Source: Eledone cirrhosa (lineage: Eukaryota; Mollusca; Cephalopoda; Octopoda; Eledonidae). From it: DNA of 64,000 nt. Location: contig OZ024743.1 of the NCBI GenBank assembly GCA_964016885.1, positions 168,213,833-168,277,832 of the forward strand. The letters are read 5' to 3'. The notes below the pieces were generated by a model. It saw only the letters and a program-made list of their open reading frames with translations. It did no database searches and was not told the origin of the DNA. A program made the translations under genes and the position numbers. This document shows positions 52,793-61,915 of this stretch, in pieces (position 1 is the stretch's first letter; every line of letters starts with the position of its first letter).

Positions 52793-53086
52793 ATGTATAT
52801 ATATGTTATAAAGAGCCGGGAGATGGAGGTCATCTCCCAAAACCCCAATGTGGAGACGGAGGGCAAAACATTCGTCAAAGCAGAATCGTTTCCACACCTT
52901 AAACTTATAAGGGTTTCTATGGAGACCTATAGTGACCTAAAAAATAAATTTTCACGGGACGTGGGCAACCCCTGCCAGAAACCCATCAACCGCGTCCTAT
53001 TAAAATGTTTCCCCACCCCACCCAACACCCCATCCAGCACCCAAATGGAGATTGAACAACCCGATCTCCAGGAAACGAAAAGGTAA
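52793..53086 (+). pseudogene. Tx1-like ORF1 C-terminal segment up to the UAA
   Basis: The frame contains FPHLKLIRVSMETYSDLKNK, CQKPINRVLLKCFPTPPNTP and ends QETKR-stop. The TAA (53084-53086) is followed in the same frame by ORF2. A perfect 10-bp stem (ACGAAAAGGT / ACCTTTTCGT, 53075-53084 and 53091-53100) encloses the stop. Confidence 0.65.
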
Positions 53087-53100
53087 GTGCACCTTTTCGT
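53075..53100 (+). promoter_or_regulatory. Candidate RNA hairpin over the ORF1 stop codon
   Basis: Perfect 10-bp stem with loop AAGTGC. The UAA begins at the last base of the 5' strand and ends in the loop. ORF1 and ORF2 are in the same frame on either side. Bicistronic LINEs such as SART1 use coupled termination-reinitiation helped by local RNA structure; a similar or readthrough role here is inference from one copy. Confidence 0.4.
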
Positions 53101-55823
53101 CCTTTTTCTCCAACTTTTCTTCACCAACGTGGCTAGTTTACGAGTTGGAAGCGTGAATGTACGTGGCCTAGAGATGTCCTGGAAACAGGGCCAACTTTTA
53201 AACGACCTTAGGTCACACGGTATGGATGTGATAGCCATCACCGAGTCCAGGATCCACAACAGGAAGCAACTAACCCCCATCTTTGACGACTATCTACACA
53301 TCTCTCTGTCAGCCAGGAGGTGGAAGGGGAGAGGCTGTCATGTTTCGGAAGAACCTGGACATCGAAGTACAGCAAGTACACTTGGACACGGAGGGTAGAC
53401 TGGTAGTCCTAGACGTGAACAGTATTGGAGGTGGAGCCTTCAGACTGGTGGCCGTTTATGCCCCGACCGGGTAATCGCAATCACGGCCAGACTTCTTTAA
53501 GCGTCTAGGGTTTTTTCTGGGAACATCTCGCTCCTTACATTTAGTGGGGGACTGGAATGGTATCCTAGATGCACGATGGGACTATCTGGGAGCATATCCC
53601 AGTAGAGGGGGGTGCAACAGCCTCAAAACATTAATCGGCCAATTCCAACTGGCCGATGGGTATCGACTGGATTTCCCGACTGCACCACTAGATCGTATTT
53701 AGATAGGTTCTTCATTAGAGAAAGGGACAAGGAGATGTTAAGCTGTCCACGAATGCACATGGTTACCTACTCAGATCACAAATTAGTCATCTGCTTAGTG
53801 AACCGTGATAGAATACATAGGCAGGGACCCGGATACTGGAAGCTGAACGTGTCGTCGCCGGCACGTAATGCTTACAGTGAACGGATAAGTAGACTAGTCA
53901 AGCAACAGTTAACAGGAGCCATCGTCAACAATAGATGGTGGTATTCTCTCAAGAAAGAAATTAGAGTAGAATCGATAGAGTTTAGCAGAGAGTTAGCCTT
54001 AGAGAAAAACAAACAAGAAAGAGAACTAGTAGCCAAGGTAGAGGAGGCACTTAGAAGTGACAACGCGGCTAGAGTGTTAGCGTCGAGAACTGCACTAGAC
54101 CAGTTCTTCGATGCTAAACACGAAGACTGCGTGGTCAGAAGCAAAACACGTGCTCTAGGAAACGAAGGAGCGAAAGCTGTCAGCTGGGCCCGAGTGGCGC
54201 AGGCAAAAAGTGGCAACAAGTCCACGATTCGGTCTTTGAAAGACCAAAACGGACGCGTGCTACTTGACGCTGAGATACGGGACGCTCTGGGCCACTGCGG
54301 GAAACGCAAGTCACCAGGTCTAGATGGTCTACCCTATGAGTTTTACCTAGGCATGCCAGACTTGTTCTCTGGCGTCCTCGAAGCCGTCTACTGCAATTGG
54401 CAGCAGAACGGGAGAATTCCCAGTTCTGCAGGCAAAGGCGTAGTAACGCTGATAAGGAAAGACGAGAACAAGGGGGACGAAATTAACAACTTCAGGCCCA
54501 TAACTCTGCTCAACACAGAATTAAAGATTTTGGCCAAGGTGCTAGCGACGAGGTTGGCGCTTGTCGTCGAGAACCTGGTAGGTAAAGCGCAAACGTGTGC
54601 AATCTCGACCAGGTCCATACACGACAACCTCCACCTCATGCGATACATCATAGAGAGGCTGGGTAGTAAACCCAGCTTCGGTGGGGCTCTGATCAATTTG
54701 GATCAGTCTAATTTTGAAGCGGTTCTCAAGGCGGCCGGTTTCGGTCCCGTTTTCAGAGGCTGGATCGAGGCGATGCACACCAGCATCTGCTCGAGGGTCA
54801 AGGTGAACGGCTACCTATCGGAGCCGTTCGCAATCACGCGTTCCATTCGACAGGGGTGCCCTCACTCCTCCATTCTGTATGTATTGACTCTAGAGCCACT
54901 ACTGCGGAAATTGGAGCTGTTGCAGGGCATCCCTCTAGAATCGGGACTGCGCAAAGCGGCGTCGGCTTATGCCGACGACGTGACGGTAATGGTGTCGAGC
55001 ACCTCGGAAATCGGGGTGATCGGCAACTTACTGAAAGAATACGAAACGCTGACGGGAGCAAAACTAAACCCGGACAAGCCTGTCGGTTTGCAACTCGGTA
55101 CGTGGAGAGGCAAAGCGATGACGTCCGACAGCGTCGTTGGACGCTGGACGGATGGACCGGTGAAATTGCTCAGGGTCTGGTTCGGTCCAGACCTCTAGGT
55201 GTAGAAAAACTGGAACGAGGTCACGGCGAAGGTGTTTGCGCTCACCCAGAAGTGGGCAGAGTGCAAACTGTCCTCGAAAGATCGAGCGGAGGTGGCGAAC
55301 ACTTTCATAGCGTCCGTCATCTACTACCGCTTGACTGTCGTGCCTTGTCCCCGTGAACACCTCGCCAAGATGGAACGCATGCTCTTCCAGTTTCTGTGGA
55401 AGAAGCAGGCTCCGCTGGCGAGGAGATTCATCTGCTGCCAGAACCCTTCCAACAGAGGGCTGGGAATACCGTGGCTGACGATGCGCAAACAGGGGCTGAG
55501 GCTGCAGCATCTCCAGGTATTCCTCACCGACCCCCAACCGGTGTGGGCACCGTTTGTGAGACAGGCTTTCCCACAGCTCGTCTCGTGCACGGAGCTGCAG
55601 TCCTGGGTCAAGAAAAAGACCGAAAACGATGGGCGCCTGGCACATTGAATGCGCTCAGGCGCTCACAGTCCTCTGGCAAGAGGGCGCAGCAATCAGTGGA
55701 GACTCCAGTTCGACATTCTATAGAGGGATTGTAAGTTACAAGGGCGACGACGTGCTCGGAGAGACTCTGGGCGTCGAAGACGATGAGCTCACCAGTCTGT
55801 TTGGTAGGATTTTTCGCCCGTGA
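53087..55823 (+). pseudogene. Tx1-like ORF2: APE endonuclease and reverse transcriptase, disrupted
   Basis: APE domain: LRVGSVNVRGLEMSWKQG and VIAITESRI (53127-53260), a frameshift near 53330, then RLVVLDVNSIGGGAFRLVAV, a stop at about 53472, GDWNGILDARWDYLGAYP, and after a small deletion RSYLDRFFIRERDKE and SDHKLV. RT domain (53612-55198, open): RKSPGLDGLPYEFYLGM, NNFRPITLLNTELKILAKVL, ALINLDQSNFEAVLKAAGFG, IRQGCPHSSILYVLTLEPLL and ASAYADDVTVMVSST. Compared with 63.7 kb, motif A lost nine codons (AFDRVDHQY region); compared with 19.8 kb, about 40 codons before RT are missing. After a stop at 55196 the post-RT region continues to about 55823. Not active. Confidence 0.85.
53612..55198 (+). CDS. 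Tx1-like ORF2 central open frame (528 codons)
   Basis: The longest frame in this LINE runs from the end of the APE domain through the RT palm. It retains the YADD catalytic box and the first motif A Asp (LDQS) but not the following AFD. Its openness despite at least two internal deletions means both deletions kept frame. It ends at a TAG after LRVWFGPDL, where relatives read GVLFGPDLQVD. Confidence 0.8.
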   Translation: MQQPQNINRPIPTGRWVSTGFPDCTTRSYLDRFFIRERDKEMLSCPRMHMVTYSDHKLVICLVNRDRIHRQGPGYWKLNVSSPARNAYSERISRLVKQQLTGAIVNNRWWYSLKKEIRVESIEFSRELALEKNKQERELVAKVEEALRSDNAARVLASRTALDQFFDAKHEDCVVRSKTRALGNEGAKAVSWARVAQAKSGNKSTIRSLKDQNGRVLLDAEIRDALGHCGKRKSPGLDGLPYEFYLGMPDLFSGVLEAVYCNWQQNGRIPSSAGKGVVTLIRKDENKGDEINNFRPITLLNTELKILAKVLATRLALVVENLVGKAQTCAISTRSIHDNLHLMRYIIERLGSKPSFGGALINLDQSNFEAVLKAAGFGPVFRGWIEAMHTSICSRVKVNGYLSEPFAITRSIRQGCPHSSILYVLTLEPLLRKLELLQGIPLESGLRKAASAYADDVTVMVSSTSEIGVIGNLLKEYETLTGAKLNPDKPVGLQLGTWRGKAMTSDSVVGRWTDGPVKLLRVWFGPDL

Positions 55824-55834
55824 CCTATTGACAC

Positions 55835-55929
55835 CTTCAGGTTCATAATGTGTGGTGACAGTCAAGTTTGCAATTTTGAAATGTTGAAAATTGCAAACTT
55901 GACTGACACCACACATTATGAACCTGAAG
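55835..55929. repeat. 43-bp near-perfect hairpin (9-nt loop)
   Basis: Left arm from 'cttcaggttcataatgtgtg' to 'caatttt', loop GAAATGTTG (55878-55886), then the inverse ending at 55929. Only one mismatch is visible in 43 pairs. It begins about 10 bp after LINE homology ends. It could be a mini fold-back transposon, a template-switch scar or a hairpin RNA source; no promoter evidence. Confidence 0.88.
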
Positions 55930-56109
55930 ATTGCGAAAGCATAAAAGTACTTGTTCAATTAACACTTAACATTTAATATTCCACCATACTATTTCATTCT
56001 AATACCATTATAAATGTTAAAGGATTGTAAATAAAACGAGTAAATCAGACAAATTTGGAATTCCTTTTATTTATATAATCTTCTATACACACTCATACAC
56101 ACCCGTGTA

Positions 56110-56111
<2 letters not shown>

Positions 56112-56191
<80 letters not shown>

Positions 56192-56192
56192 A

Positions 56193-56236
<44 letters not shown>

Positions 56237-56238
56237 AT
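56112..56238. repeat. (ATCT)n microsatellite
   Basis: About 31 units with one AACT variant. Same motif as at the 5' edge of the Tx1-like copy upstream, about 290 bp downstream of its truncated end. Confidence 0.95.
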
Positions 56239-56239
56239 A

Positions 56240-56308
56240 TATTATTATGGTTGATATATATATATAAATGAAAAGTATAGAAATTATTATGAGCAAGAAG
56301 CACATATG

Positions 56309-56385
<77 letters not shown>

Positions 56386-56640
56386 GTATATATATTTTTA
56401 TATCTGTATATCTGTTTGACCCGAAATAGGCGATCGAATTTTCGCTGTGTGGATGATTAGTTTAACCACCATCTCAGTGTGTTTGGCCTTTAACGTAAGT
56501 TGTAAGCTCTAATTCATATGAATTATCGAGCGCTTGCCACACAACTCGGAAGTGATTCTCGTTAATTCCTGAGCTGCAATTCGATTTTTGTTAATTTTTA
56601 CTTATATATATATATATATATATATTTCAACCATAATAAT
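56240..56640. mobile_element. ~400-bp element with short inverted ends
   Basis: 'attattatggttga' (56242-56256) is inverted at 56625-56638 ('tcaaccataataat'), each next to TA repeats. The interior carries a (TA)n array and unique sequence ('gacccgaaataggcgatcga'). No coding capacity; MITE-like. Confidence 0.6.
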
Positions 56641-57173
56641 ATCCCGCATGCATTTGAACATTTATATATAATTCCGGTGATAACTTTAAAATTTACATAC
56701 ACAAACATATACATACAATGCATTTCCTACATTAGTCGTGTTACTATGAGAAGTTCGCTTTCCAATCACAAGTTCCTGGATTCTAACCGTATATTTATCC
56801 TTATGAATATTTATTTCATACATGCTGACCGTTTATGCAATTGTATCTAGGAAATAAATGATTAAAATATAATTTTATGTTTAATCACTCCCATATGTCT
56901 GTAATCAACATAAACTATAGGGTTTCTCTTATAAAAAAAATTATCAGATCAAAAACTTCTCAGCCTATAGGATTCAAATATCCAGAAATCTTTGTATTAA
57001 TATATATTGCAGAGCAATCGTGGACTTCAAGAAACAATATTGTCGCCATATTGACATATGTTACTTGTATTATCTTCGAGATTAAACAACAGACACTCAT
57101 ATTGCCAGGAGTCCAGCACTAGAGTATTCGAAGAACTACACTGTGTTGATACTCGTCCTGAAATAAAATATAA
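56641..57173. other. No gene seen
   Basis: AT-rich spacer. The 81-codon frame at 56877-57122 has no recognised motif. Confidence 0.5.
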
Positions 57174-57997
<824 letters not shown>

Positions 57998-58044
57998 TAA
58001 AATATAAATGTATGTTGGCGTGTAATAGATATGTGTATTATAAT

Positions 58045-58225
58045 TGTCTCTACGTTAGGCACAAGGCCAGCAATTACTCAGTGCATTACTGCTACTTTAT
58101 TTTATCGACCCCGTAAGGATGAAAGGCAAAGTCAACCTCGGCTGGATTTGAACTCAGATCGTAAAGGGATGTAACTATGCTAGAAAGCATGGCGTCCGAC
58201 CCTCTACTGATACTGCCAATCCACA
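58045..58225 (-). mobile_element. tRNA-derived SINE (OR2-like)
   Basis: Minus orientation: body 'ttgtctctacgttaggcac', 'ttttatcgaccccgtaagga', GGATTTGAACTC and head 'ctctactgatactgccaatc'. Well conserved apart from a GGCTGG change before the B box. It starts about 45 bp after the Helitron end. Confidence 0.88.
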
Positions 58226-58317
58226 CTGCGATTTACATCTCACATTTTTGTTTAGATACAATAGCATAGGTGTGCATTTGCTGCTGCTGCTGCTGATACA
58301 CACACATATGTGCGTGC

Positions 58318-58319
58318 GC

Positions 58320-58354
<35 letters not shown>
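58318..58354. repeat. (TA)n array
   Basis: About 18 TA units after a short CA/TGCG stretch. Confidence 0.9.
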
Positions 58355-58358
<4 letters not shown>

Positions 58359-58577
58359 ATCCCCCGCATTACCACCATCACCACTACCCACAACGCCATT
58401 GTCAAGACAAAACATAAACACCATCATCATACTATGTTTACCTTTCATCCTTCTGGAGTGTAAAAATAAACTACCACTTAAGTATTGGGATTGATTTAAG
58501 CAACTTTGCCCTTACCACAAATGTGCTGGTCTTGTACCTAAATTATAAATCAATATATACATATAATTATATTATAA

Positions 58578-58722
58578 ACATATAAGAAGGTGCTTGGCTT
58601 AGGGTTTAGAGTGTTCGGTTCACAATTCCAACGTCAGGAGATCGTTTTGTATCCTTGATTAAATACTTTATTTACATTGCTCCAGGCCACATAGCTGGCA
58701 AAAAATTTTAAATCTAGTCTCA
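58578..58722 (+). mobile_element. Candidate third SINE type
   Basis: 'ggtgcttggcttagggttta', 'gtgttcggttcacaattcca' resembles a tRNA head (A-box-like TTAGGGTTTAGAGTG, B-box-like GGTTCACAATTCC). The remainder ('tttatttacattgctccagg...agctggca') has no match to the other SINEs here. Single copy in the window, so tentative. Confidence 0.45.
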
Positions 58723-58959
58723 TCACACATTATTATGATAAATTTGTCCGAGAATTACGTTAAGCGTACACACGTCTGTGGATTGCTCTACCATTTGCAC
58801 GTTAAATTGTTAACTGCACGAACACGCTATCCCGTTGGTCGAAATACTGGAACGGACACTTGTTGTCGGAATCAACAGTGGTCGAACAATATGTTTATAA
58901 TTTGCACAAAACAAAAGAAAATTCAATAAAACTTCATAGAGTAATGTATTGTTTTGTGA

Positions 58960-59200
58960 TAGTCCCGTAACAACTGAATGACTCGCAGGGGCCTTTCTTG
59001 GGCATTTTAAAGATGACGGATTTCTTCCAGAGAAGGATAGAAAGTGAGAGAGAGGAAATGACTCCAGTATTAGAAGTGGTACTTCTTATTAACAACATCG
59101 AATGGATGAAAGGCAAAATTGACCGTGGGAGTTGAACTCGGAGAGAAGAGAGCCCGAACGAATACCGCTAACGTTGTAATGACTGTCAATTCGCCGCCAA
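58960..59200 (-). mobile_element. Long SINE-like repeat, family 2
   Basis: 'gatttcttccagagaaggat', 'agtgagagagaggaaatgac', 'gaatggatgaaaggcaaa' and GAGTTGAACTCGG in the order of copies at 3455 and 41000. Head end decayed. Confidence 0.68.
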
Positions 59201-59470
59201 CTGAAATGTATTAAGTAGATACAATATATTGGTTGATTTACAACACAGCAAGAATGAGTTTTAACGAATAAACAATTTAACCTAATAACAAATGTTTTGA
59301 AGATCCAGAATGGAGAAAGCAGGCTTTGCTAAAATCAATTTTCTATACATGTTATAAAAATCCTTTACATATATATATATACAAGGTGCACTTTACAAAC
59401 TCCTCTCGTATAATTTTCCTTATATTATGATCTGTATAGAACGCTTTCTCACGTCCACACTTTTTTTCAC
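59201..59470. other. No gene seen
   Basis: Unrecognised AT-rich spacer before a compound microsatellite. Confidence 0.5.

Positions 59471-59568
<98 letters not shown>
59471..59568. repeat. (TA)n-(TG)n microsatellite
   Basis: TA units followed by about 37 TG units. Confidence 0.95.
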
Positions 59569-59569
<1 letters not shown>

Positions 59570-59960
59570 CTATATGTATACAACTCTTATCGTATCTTTT
59601 GGGCGTATGTGTGTGTATGTTTGTGAGCGTATGTTTGTGTGTACGTGTGTATGAAAACCTCTATAAGTGAATAATCTTTTTGGTTAATGTATTGTAATCT
59701 GAGAGGTTAACTTCTATCTGTATTTACTCGAGTTCATAACAATATCTCTATCAAAATCTTGTTTCTTAAAAAAGTAAAACTAAACAAAATGAATTCGTTC
59801 GTTGCGAATATTTACTATATGATTTTGACAAAAGAATAACCTTTTTACGAGTTTTTAAATTATGTATATGGGTTAAAGAATATATAATTTTAAGATAGAT
59901 CAAACATTTTAAGGGTTATCGGCGAAACTACACTAAAAGCATGTTACAGCTCAAGTGAAA
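59569..59960. other. No gene seen
   Basis: Unrecognised AT-rich spacer. Confidence 0.5.
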
Positions 59961-59964
59961 TCAG

Positions 59965-60240
59965 TGTATGGCAGAGTTGTGGTTTTCGTTCAGGTTCCCA
60001 GACATGCCTGAATTCAAATCCCACCGAAGTCAATTTTGTTTTGTCATCTTTTCGAGGTCTGTAAAAGAAGTACCAATTGTGGGGTTCTTCCTCTGTATCT
60101 CTTTCTCAATTCCTTTCTCTCCTTTTCTGGAAGAAATTCACTGCATTTAGACCTGGAGAAAGATGGACTCCACCAGGCATGAAGTGCCCAGGAAACGCTG
60201 TATGTGACTACGGCGCTTCAACGACTTCATCACGTCCATG
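59965..60240 (+). mobile_element. Long SINE-like repeat, family 2, sense copy
   Basis: tRNA-like head 'atggcagagttgtggttttc' with B-box-like GAATTCAAATCCC, then 'ttttcgaggtctgtaaaaga', 'tttctggaagaaattcactg' and 'tggactccaccaggcatgaa'. This is the inverse order of the minus copies at 3455, 41000 and 58960, confirming a family with a SINE-like head and a longer tail. Confidence 0.7.
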
Positions 60241-60559
60241 AATATATAACTCAAGTTACTTAGGCAGCGATCAAAGTAATTTGACTGCTAATCTGCTAGG
60301 CAAGGGACCAACGGAGTGTGTGTGTGTGTGTGCTATCAAGTAAAACGTATATTTTATTCTCTAATTCAATTGAAAAGAAATATGGTGAGAAGGTACATTT
60401 TGCCATTGGCAAGTATCATATGTTATTGAAAAGTATTTTCGTCAGTTTATATATTAAATTCAAACCACTCATTTAAACTAGAAAACACAAGAGAAGGCAA
60501 AGGGAAGTAGGTCCAATGTATTTTTCTCAGGAAATAAATTCCTTGTTGTATACGTCAAG

Positions 60560-60840
60560 CAATCGACTGTGGAATGGACATCTGTTGATGAGTTATTCGA
60601 TCAACGGAACCACCTGCATATGAAATTAACGCACAAGTAGCTGAACATTCCATTGATACATATACACCCAGCGTAATACTCAGGGAGACTCATTATGACA
60701 CAAGGTTTGACAACGCTGTCTTTTTCAATTACGGGTACAACCCATCCGATGGACTACCAAACGGTTTACGTTTTCCCAGCTGCCCTCACATGGCATAGAA
60801 TGACCCGAGGCTATGGTAAACGATACTTGCCTAAGACGGC
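60560..60840 (+). mobile_element. Interspersed repeat (octopus-type), class unknown
   Basis: 'gatcaacggaaccacctgca', 'tgaaattaacgcacaagtag' and 'ctgaacattccattgatac' are wording I associate with a repeat that is abundant in octopus sequence. A decayed relative lies at 41505-41640. No coding capacity. Confidence 0.5.
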
Positions 60841-61124
60841 ACGATATGGGGTCGGATCGGAGACCAAATGATCGCGAAGTAAGCTTCATAAAAATTCTGC
60901 CATGCTACGGTCACAATCGACTATATTTGTTAAACCAGAGTGAAGTAAATTCAGGGTCGAATCTCGTTGCAGACAATCTGTTTATACCTTGTATCCACGT
61001 TTCTATGGACATTTTCACATAAATATTAGTATACCTGCGTATAAATGTTAGTGTATATTTGTGTTGTTTGTATATGTCTGTGCATCGGCGAAATATATAC
61101 ATTTATTTAAGTATGAAACTATAC

Positions 61125-61201
61125 GAACGCGCACACACAGACACACACAGACAGACAGACAGACACACACACACACACACACATGCACACACACAAATAT
61201 G

Positions 61202-61233
<32 letters not shown>

Positions 61234-61275
61234 CACACAAATATGTATATATATATATATATATATATATGCATA
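61125..61275. repeat. (CA)n/(ACAG)n/(TA)n compound microsatellite
   Basis: Alternating CA, ACAG, CA, TA tracts. One block of 'acacacacaaatatgta(TA)n' is duplicated (61187-61229 and 61228-61272). Confidence 0.92.
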
Positions 61276-61477
61276 TATATCATAATAATTAAACTTAAAA
61301 CACATAAATCACGCAATACCACTTTGCGCTGATTTGTCCAACTTTCCCGTATAGTGTTGACAAGATGGTCAGAACATCTATCTATCTACCTACCTACCTT
61401 CTTATTTTTCTATCTATATAATTGTTTACATTGCTACCTATCTGTCAATATTTATTTGTCTGATTATGTGTGATTGA

Positions 61478-61520
<43 letters not shown>
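61478..61520. repeat. (ATCT)n microsatellite
   Basis: About 10 units at the 5' edge of a short Tx1-like 3'-UTR fragment. Confidence 0.93.
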
Positions 61521-61521
<1 letters not shown>

Positions 61522-61534
61522 ATTTTTATATATT

Positions 61535-61632
61535 GTTATTGCCTCCTCCTTATTGAGGACGCCTTGTTTTGTAAACTCCCCCCATTGTACTTGTCCCACT
61601 TTTGATGCCCTGGTGGCAAATAAAAGAAACAT
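61535..61632 (+). mobile_element. Tx1-like LINE 3'UTR fragment in (ATCT)n
   Basis: Only about 100 bp: 'cctccttattgaggacgcct' to 'gccctggtggcaaataaaag', matching the 3' ends at 25.27 and 46.08 kb. (ATCT)n lies on both sides (61478-61520, 61636-61709). Confidence 0.8.
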
Positions 61633-61634
61633 AC

Positions 61635-61709
<75 letters not shown>
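61633..61709. repeat. (ATCT)n microsatellite
   Basis: About 19 units directly after the LINE 3' end ('aaacatacctatctatc'). Confidence 0.95.
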
Positions 61710-61915
61710 CGTAACTCTATACCTATTTACCCACATACCTGTCTATCTAGCTTTCTATCTACCAATCTATAAACATTTATCTATGAATCTATGAATCTAT
61801 ATTTACATCTATTTTAGACGAGAAAAACGAAAATAACAACAAAATACGAATATTAATAGCAGTCATAAGATAGATAGATAGAGAGAGATAGGGAGGGGGA
61901 GAAAGAGAGAGAGAG

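Larger units (their letters stand above)
50520..55830 (+). mobile_element. Tx1-like LINE, most complete copy
   Basis: 5'UTR-like sequence (50520-50720), ORF1 (50722-53086, interrupted by an insertion) and ORF2 (53087-55823). It begins right after (ATCT)n. The 3' part, including the C-terminal knuckle, tail and 3'UTR, is missing: sequence leaves the LINE at about 55825 (DDELTSLFGRIFRP) and continues with a hairpin. APE endonuclease plus RT with two ORFs and L1/Tx1-type RT motifs place it in the L1/Tx1 group. Confidence 0.87.

Noticed and set aside
58735..58929. Small frame with several Cys residues (CCRNQQW)
   Set aside because: 64 codons without signal peptide or recognised Cys spacing; no support beyond openness.
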